A DNA stretch of 5,435 nucleotides, from NCBI GenBank assembly GCA_011523485.1, contig WTGR01000238.1, positions 1 to 5,435 on the forward strand, in the 5' to 3' direction. This DNA is from Acidobacteriota bacterium (GTDB taxonomy: Bacteria; Acidobacteriota; Vicinamibacteria; Vicinamibacterales; UBA8438). Under the pieces are notes generated by a model. The model searched no databases, was not told the origin of the DNA, and saw nothing but the letters and a program-made list of their open reading frames with translations. Each line of letters opens with the position of its first letter. Position 1 is the first letter of the stretch. A program made the translations under genes and the position numbers. Positions 4,965-5,435 of the stretch are shown here, piece after piece.

Positions 4965-5435
4965 CTACGCCGACGCCTCCACGCGGACGGTCACGACGTC
5001 GGTCTCGTGGTACTGCTGGTGGCGCACCGACGAAGCCAGGTGCCGCAGCAGCCGGAGCGAGACTTCCTGCTCGGCCTGCTGGCCGGTCACGCGGTCCCCG
5101 AGCATCGCGATGCGATCCTCGATGTTCGACTCCTCGGTGGCGGCGACGAACTCCAGCTCGGCGGCGCGGCCGTCGCTGCGGGCGCTGATCTGCAGGCGCC
5201 GCCTTCCACTCTCCTCGTCCTGCCGGATGAGCGTGAGCAGCGTCTCTTCGCCTACCGCGCGGAGCCGGTCCGTCATCGTCCGGCCCCAGCCGCGCGTCTT
5301 GGCGAACTCGGTGAGGAACTGGTCGATCGCCGGATAGGCGTCCGTCTTCAGTGCCGTGCGCAGGCGATGCGGCCGCGGTCGGACCAGCTCCAGGAACAAC
5401 GTCATGAGGATTGCGGCGAGGCCGCCGGCGGTCAT
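4965..5435 (-). CDS. Probable NCS2-type xanthine/uracil permease, C-terminal part with a degenerate GHKL-like tail (5' end outside window)
   Basis: 156 codons are visible and the frame is open at the right edge. Residues 1-18 (TAGGLAAILMTLFLEL) look like the end of the last membrane helix, followed by a basic stretch RPRPHRLR (19-26) as on a cytoplasmic side. Residues about 36-156 form a soluble alpha/beta domain: FLTEFAKTRGWGRTMTDRLR, then VGEETLLTLI, then ESNIEDRIAML, and a final SLRLLRHLASSVRHQQYHETD. The order resembles RsbW/anti-sigma-type GHKL ATPases, but the N-box asparagine is Thr (EETLLT, 63-68) and no DxG box is visible, so ATP hydrolysis is doubtful. I recall xanthine/uracil permeases with such a C-terminal extension, which is the basis for the name. 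A Met codon falls exactly on the last three bases, so a 156-residue protein beginning there cannot be ruled out. Its link to glycogen genes is unclear. Confidence 0.55.
   Translation of the reverse strand: MTAGGLAAILMTLFLELVRPRPHRLRTALKTDAYPAIDQFLTEFAKTRGWGRTMTDRLRAVGEETLLTLIRQDEESGRRRLQISARSDGRAAELEFVAATEESNIEDRIAMLGDRVTGQQAEQEVSLRLLRHLASSVRHQQYHETDVVTVRVEASA

Noticed and set aside
5433..5435. ATG at the right edge as the true start of the last gene
   Set aside because: The following residues look like the end of a membrane helix and a linker, so the protein very likely begins outside the window; kept as a possibility only.
1..5435. CRISPR arrays, tRNA or rRNA genes, insertion-sequence ends, prophage or toxin-antitoxin genes
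   Set aside because: No spaced direct repeats, no RNA-gene motifs, and no transposase or terminal repeats could be seen on either strand.

Overview
The window is very GC-rich DNA in which every recognisable gene lies on the minus strand. Long open frames on the plus strand are antisense shadows of these genes. The gene set (a short-form GlgB, an alpha-glucan phosphorylase of the DUF3417 type, a mannose-1-phosphate guanylyltransferase-like enzyme and a small DUF2934 protein) suggests a high-GC environmental bacterium. Acidobacteriota, perhaps Vicinamibacteria-like, is my best guess. It rests on family impressions and base composition and is not proven.

Layout in the direction of transcription, from the right edge to the left: (1) 5435-4965, the C-terminal part of a probable NCS2-type xanthine/uracil permease carrying a cytoplasmic, degenerate GHKL-ATPase-like tail; (2) a 93-bp gap with a hairpin; (3) 4871-2961, glgB, the 1,4-alpha-glucan branching enzyme, complete with its catalytic triad; (4) a 398-bp gap without a credible gene, holding a 10-bp inverted repeat and a good sigma-54-type -24/-12 element; (5) 2562-2266, a 98-residue DUF2934 protein with a basic tail; (6) a structured gap with several inverted repeats; (7) 2071-1025, a sugar-phosphate nucleotidyltransferase of the mannose-1-phosphate guanylyltransferase type; (8) a 169-bp gap with a very strong hairpin and an array of overlapping CGTCGT half-sites; (9) 855-1, the N-terminal 285 residues of an alpha-glucan phosphorylase that continues off the left edge.

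The theme is storage polysaccharide: GlgB makes the alpha-1,6 branches and the phosphorylase releases glucose-1-phosphate. The nucleotidyltransferase may draw sugar phosphates toward GDP-sugars. The wide, hairpin-bearing gaps argue for several transcription units rather than one tight operon.

The most striking observation is that the phosphorylase carries an N-terminal GAF domain closely resembling the nitrogen-sensing GAF of EI-Ntr (PtsP), fused directly ahead of DUF3417 and the phosphorylase body. Together with a sigma-54-like promoter in the same cluster, this suggests, as inference only, that glycogen breakdown here is tuned to nitrogen status.
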